DNA from: Krumholzibacterium sp965370495 | Lineage (GTDB): Bacteria > Krumholzibacteriota > Krumholzibacteriia > Krumholzibacteriales > Krumholzibacteriaceae | Direction: 5' to 3' | DNA length: 26,223 nucleotides | Assembly (NCBI GenBank): GCA_965370495.1 | Contig: CBDUUV010000025.1 | Coordinates: forward strand, 1 to 26,223 | Shown here: in pieces, positions 23,958 to 26,223 of the stretch | Layout of the letters: each line of letters opens with the position of its first letter | Position numbering within the stretch: the first letter of the stretch is position 1 | Notes under the pieces: model-generated | Databases searched by the model: none | What the model saw: only the letters and a program-made list of their open reading frames with translations | What the model was told of the DNA's origin: nothing | Translations under genes and position numbers: made by a program

Positions 23958-24880
23958 TTACCGGAGTATTTGAGATTGAAGATCAGGACAGTACGCGAGT
24001 GGATATCGGCCACATAGAGCCGGTCATCCCATCCGACAGCAACGGCAGATGGAGCGATCTTCCGGTTATTGAAAGAATCCAGCTTCTGAATGTACAAACC
24101 TTCCCGGTTGAAGACATATACCGCCCCTCCTTCAGTATCTGCAACAAAGATATTTCCATCATAGTCAGCACAGAGCGATCTCGGTGTTACGTAATCCATT
24201 CCGCCCGGAACCGTGAGAACGCTTTCATACGCTCCGGACGGTGAAAAAATCTGGACCCTCCTGTTTCCAAGCTCTGCAACAACAATCCTTTCGTCCGGAA
24301 GCATCGCCGCTTTCACAGGCCGGTCGAGGCTACCCTCGGCCCAACCAAAATCCTTCCAGAACAATTCGATGTCGAGAAGAGATGTCCACACAGCCACCCC
24401 GTGGTTCTCGATATCTGTAGTGAGAAACCTTCCGCCTCCCCCCCCTGTAATCGATACGGGATGCATATGTTCCATATTATCAAAAGACAGGAGTATATCC
24501 ATATAGGCTCCCCTGTTGTCATAACGCAGGATCCTGTTACCGGAATAATCGAGAACATATACAAATGACCCATGGACAGTCACGTCTATCGGGTAGATCG
24601 AGATATTCAATGACGGTTTCTCAAACTCTATGTAACTGCCATCTGTTGAAAAACGAAACACCTTACCAGTCATCGCGTCGGCGATATAGACATTCCCACC
24701 GGTATCCGCAGCAATACCGAGGGGTTCTCGAAGTTGCCCGTTTCCAAGCTGCAGGCCTGTCGGCTTGATCTCTATTAAGGGAGAAAGACTCTCGACTCCT
24801 TGACCGGAGCCTGAGCCGGTTGCAGATATCGGCAGAAGAACCGATATCATCAACAGGAAGGAAATACAGATCTTTCCCAT
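23954..24880 (-). CDS. Exported NHL-type beta-propeller protein
   Basis: Predicted periplasmic or surface protein of 308 residues, probably a six-bladed propeller used for binding rather than catalysis. The signal peptide is MGKICISFLLMISVLLP with a cut near SATGSG; there is no lipobox. Propeller blades are visible as LREPLGIAADTGGNVYIAD (50-68), VTVHGSFVYVLDYSGNRILR, PDERIVVAELGNRRVQIF, PRSLCADYDGNIFVADTEG and PSAVAVGWDDRLYVADIHS. The frame stays open to a GTG at 24928 that overlaps the preceding gene. The ATG at 24880 is chosen because it starts exactly at the signal peptide, though its ribosome site (AGGCG) is modest. Its stop overlaps the large barrel gene by four bases, so the two are translationally coupled. 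Confidence 0.84.
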   Translation of the reverse strand: MGKICISFLLMISVLLPISATGSGSGQGVESLSPLIEIKPTGLQLGNGQLREPLGIAADTGGNVYIADAMTGKVFRFSTDGSYIEFEKPSLNISIYPIDVTVHGSFVYVLDYSGNRILRYDNRGAYMDILLSFDNMEHMHPVSITGGGGGRFLTTDIENHGVAVWTSLLDIELFWKDFGWAEGSLDRPVKAAMLPDERIVVAELGNRRVQIFSPSGAYESVLTVPGGMDYVTPRSLCADYDGNIFVADTEGGAVYVFNREGLYIQKLDSFNNRKIAPSAVAVGWDDRLYVADIHSRTVLIFNLKYSGK

Positions 24881-24912
24881 CTGACGCCTATCGTACAACA
24901 TGCGGGTCAGGG

Positions 24913-25773
24913 TCAAAAGGACCGGCACATCGTCATCCTGAAACCACCGGGCTGTGGATCAACTCCGATCGATATACCCGGCTTTGTCTCCGATTCCGGA
25001 AGCAAGCCGCCGGCGAGCCTGAGAGCATCGACCATGCTCACCACCCTCAATCCAAGCGCGAAGAAGATCGAATATACAGCGCGTCTTCTGGAAGCATCAC
25101 TCCCAGCGAACAGATCACCGTAAAGGCCGAAAGCCCTCTCAGATTCCCATCTCCAGGCAAGATCTCCACTTATCATCTCTTTCGAATAATACGCATCCAT
25201 TGCGGCTTTGTCAGGATAATACAAATCCCTTGCCTCTCTCAGCACATATTCGTTATATCCACCCGGCCCTTCGCTACTCATGTAATTTCCTATTGTTTCA
25301 TAATAGCCATCCGAATTCCCTTTTCCTCCAACACCGGCATATGCGACAGCGTAACTTTTGTACGCATCTCTCCTGGCGACAGACTGCCAGTAGAACGCGC
25401 CAGCGCTGATCCATGCTACACTCTCCAGGCCAAAATATATTCTGGAGCGAACCTTGTGGCCCATTCTGTACTGCCCGAGCCCGGGGATGAGAAAACTCAA
25501 AAGAGCCTCTTTCGCCGCGGATCTCTCCGTAAGGTCAGTCCCGGTATACTCTCCACCTGCCGGGTATACGGAAAGCAACCCCACATCTGCCCCCGCACGA
25601 CCGGTACAGGCAACCGGGGAGATCACCAGCTCCAGCTCAACGCGGCGATAGAAAATATCATTTTTCACATCGAAAATATCGTTCTTTTCAGGTATATCAC
25701 ACTTACTCATCGCAGCCAGCGCCGGTGAATGCGCCACCGCCACGAGGATCAGAACAATAGACAGAAATTTCAA
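24913..25773 (-). CDS. DUF5683-like exported protein
   Basis: Protein of 286 residues with a clear signal peptide (1-20, MKFLSIVLILVAVAHSPALA). Residues 88-123 contain SFLIPGLGQYRMG and then RSRIYFGLESVAWIS, which resembles the hydrophobic hairpin of DUF5683 (a family of unknown function common in Bacteroidota and FCB relatives). A YYETIGNY motif follows (157-164), and a second hydrophobic stretch lies at 232-255 (IFFALGLRVVSMVDALRLAG). The start is TTG with AGGGGGG seven bases upstream, the site overlapping the previous gene's stop. It lies 12 bases after the partial gene at the window edge and 32 bases before the propeller gene. Its C-terminal half matches the layout of the preceding gene, so the two look like tandem paralogs. 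Confidence 0.78.
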   Translation of the reverse strand: MKFLSIVLILVAVAHSPALAAMSKCDIPEKNDIFDVKNDIFYRRVELELVISPVACTGRAGADVGLLSVYPAGGEYTGTDLTERSAAKEALLSFLIPGLGQYRMGHKVRSRIYFGLESVAWISAGAFYWQSVARRDAYKSYAVAYAGVGGKGNSDGYYETIGNYMSSEGPGGYNEYVLREARDLYYPDKAAMDAYYSKEMISGDLAWRWESERAFGLYGDLFAGSDASRRRAVYSIFFALGLRVVSMVDALRLAGGLLPESETKPGISIGVDPQPGGFRMTMCRSF

Positions 25774-25785
25774 ACTGTTACCCCC

Positions 25786-26223
25786 CTAAAAACGGTAGCT
25801 GATGCCGATCGTCGGTGTTACCGCATCCGGTTGAAGATCGAGCGACCACCCGCCACTATCGATATCCCCCCTGTTCAACCGGTAGGCAAGCCAACCGGCA
25901 TCGATTGCCGATATCACCCTGTTTACGATCAGCAGCATAAGATGCTGGTCGGCTCTTACGAGATATTTATCACTCTCGATGCGAAGATCCCAGTACGTTG
26001 TCCTGTTAGGCGTCCAACGTACGAGATTCTCGTAAGTACCATCCCATGCTTCCATGTCCCAGTCATCCCATCCAAAAACGAAAGCGTCATACTTCCCGCA
26101 ATTCTCGTAATACTCTTCCCTGTCGAGGTATCTCGGGATATATACGAAATAATACAGCGAGTTTTTCATTTCTTCATTGTACTGCTTCCAGTCGTCACAC
26201 AACAACCCACCCTCACAGTTCGG
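25786..26223 (-). CDS. DUF5683-like protein (5' end cut)
   Basis: The last 145 residues of a gene that enters from the window edge. The frame is open through position 26223, so the TTG at 26205 is not a reliable start. It shows REEYYENCGKYDAFVFGWDD and later LIVNRVISAIDAGWLAYRLN, ending in GISYRF. The YYExxGxY element and the hydrophobic VISAIDA segment line up with YYETIGNY and VVSMVDA in the next gene, supporting a tandem duplication. The C-terminal TPTIGISYRF looks like an outer-membrane or periplasmic beta strand. Function unknown. First visible gene of the envelope operon. Confidence 0.72.
   Translation of the reverse strand, partial: PNCEGGLLCDDWKQYNEEMKNSLYYFVYIPRYLDREEYYENCGKYDAFVFGWDDWDMEAWDGTYENLVRWTPNRTTYWDLRIESDKYLVRADQHLMLLIVNRVISAIDAGWLAYRLNRGDIDSGGWSLDLQPDAVTPTIGISYRF

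Noticed and set aside
24820..25728. 302-codon open frame on the plus strand
   Set aside because: It lies antisense to the DUF5683-like and propeller genes, which have signal peptides, ribosome sites and recognisable motifs. The plus-strand product is low-complexity and has no recognisable domain.
1..26223. CRISPR arrays, insertion sequences, prophage genes, tRNA or rRNA
   Set aside because: No regularly spaced repeats, transposase or integrase motifs, or structural RNA sequences were recognised on either strand.

Overview
Every supported gene in this window lies on the minus strand, so the DNA is best read from high to low coordinates. It carries Gram-negative envelope genes (Omp85 protein, TonB-dependent receptor, large outer-membrane barrel, many signal peptides), a type IV pilus motor cluster with a sigma-54 regulator, and exported DUF5683-like and NHL-propeller proteins. 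Together these suggest a diderm bacterium, most likely an uncultured lineage of the FCB / Krumholzibacteriota / Latescibacterota kind, with Deltaproteobacteria as an alternative. The phylum is inference, since no rRNA or ribosomal marker is present. I see no insertion sequence, prophage, CRISPR array, tRNA or rRNA.

Layout in transcription order. (1) 26223-18905: an envelope operon with tight spacing and overlaps. It holds two related DUF5683-like exported proteins (the first cut by the window edge), an NHL-type beta-propeller, a 1134-residue predicted outer-membrane barrel with SprA-like sequence modules, and an Omp85 (POTRA plus barrel) protein. This is the best candidate for an undescribed system. 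(2) 18760-14958: a vegetative promoter, then thiC (short type) and a dinG-family helicase. (3) 14792-9388: a strong sigma-70-type promoter, then hutU, hutI, a two-block TPR protein and a PHP-domain phosphoesterase. hutH and the later histidine-degradation genes are absent here. (4) 9386-7477: a TonB-dependent receptor with its own candidate promoter and a perfect palindrome over the predicted start of transcription. (5) 7476-7019: a 458-base gene-free region with a probable terminator, a cluster of TTGCA motifs, an inverted repeat and a good -24/-12 (sigma-54) promoter. (6) 7018-1: pilB-pilT-pilC-pilS-pilR, the order known from Myxococcus and Geobacter. pilR runs off the window.

How the parts fit. 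PilB and PilT are the extension and retraction ATPases, PilC the inner-membrane platform, and PilS/PilR a membrane-sensor two-component pair acting on sigma-54 promoters. The sigma-54 site ahead of pilB suggests the operon may be under PilR-type control, possibly autoregulation. The pilin gene would be expected just beyond position 1. Several genes use TTG or GTG starts backed by strong Shine-Dalgarno sequences (pilB, hutI, thiC, the DUF5683-like gene and the TPR gene), so ATG-only gene calling would misplace their starts.
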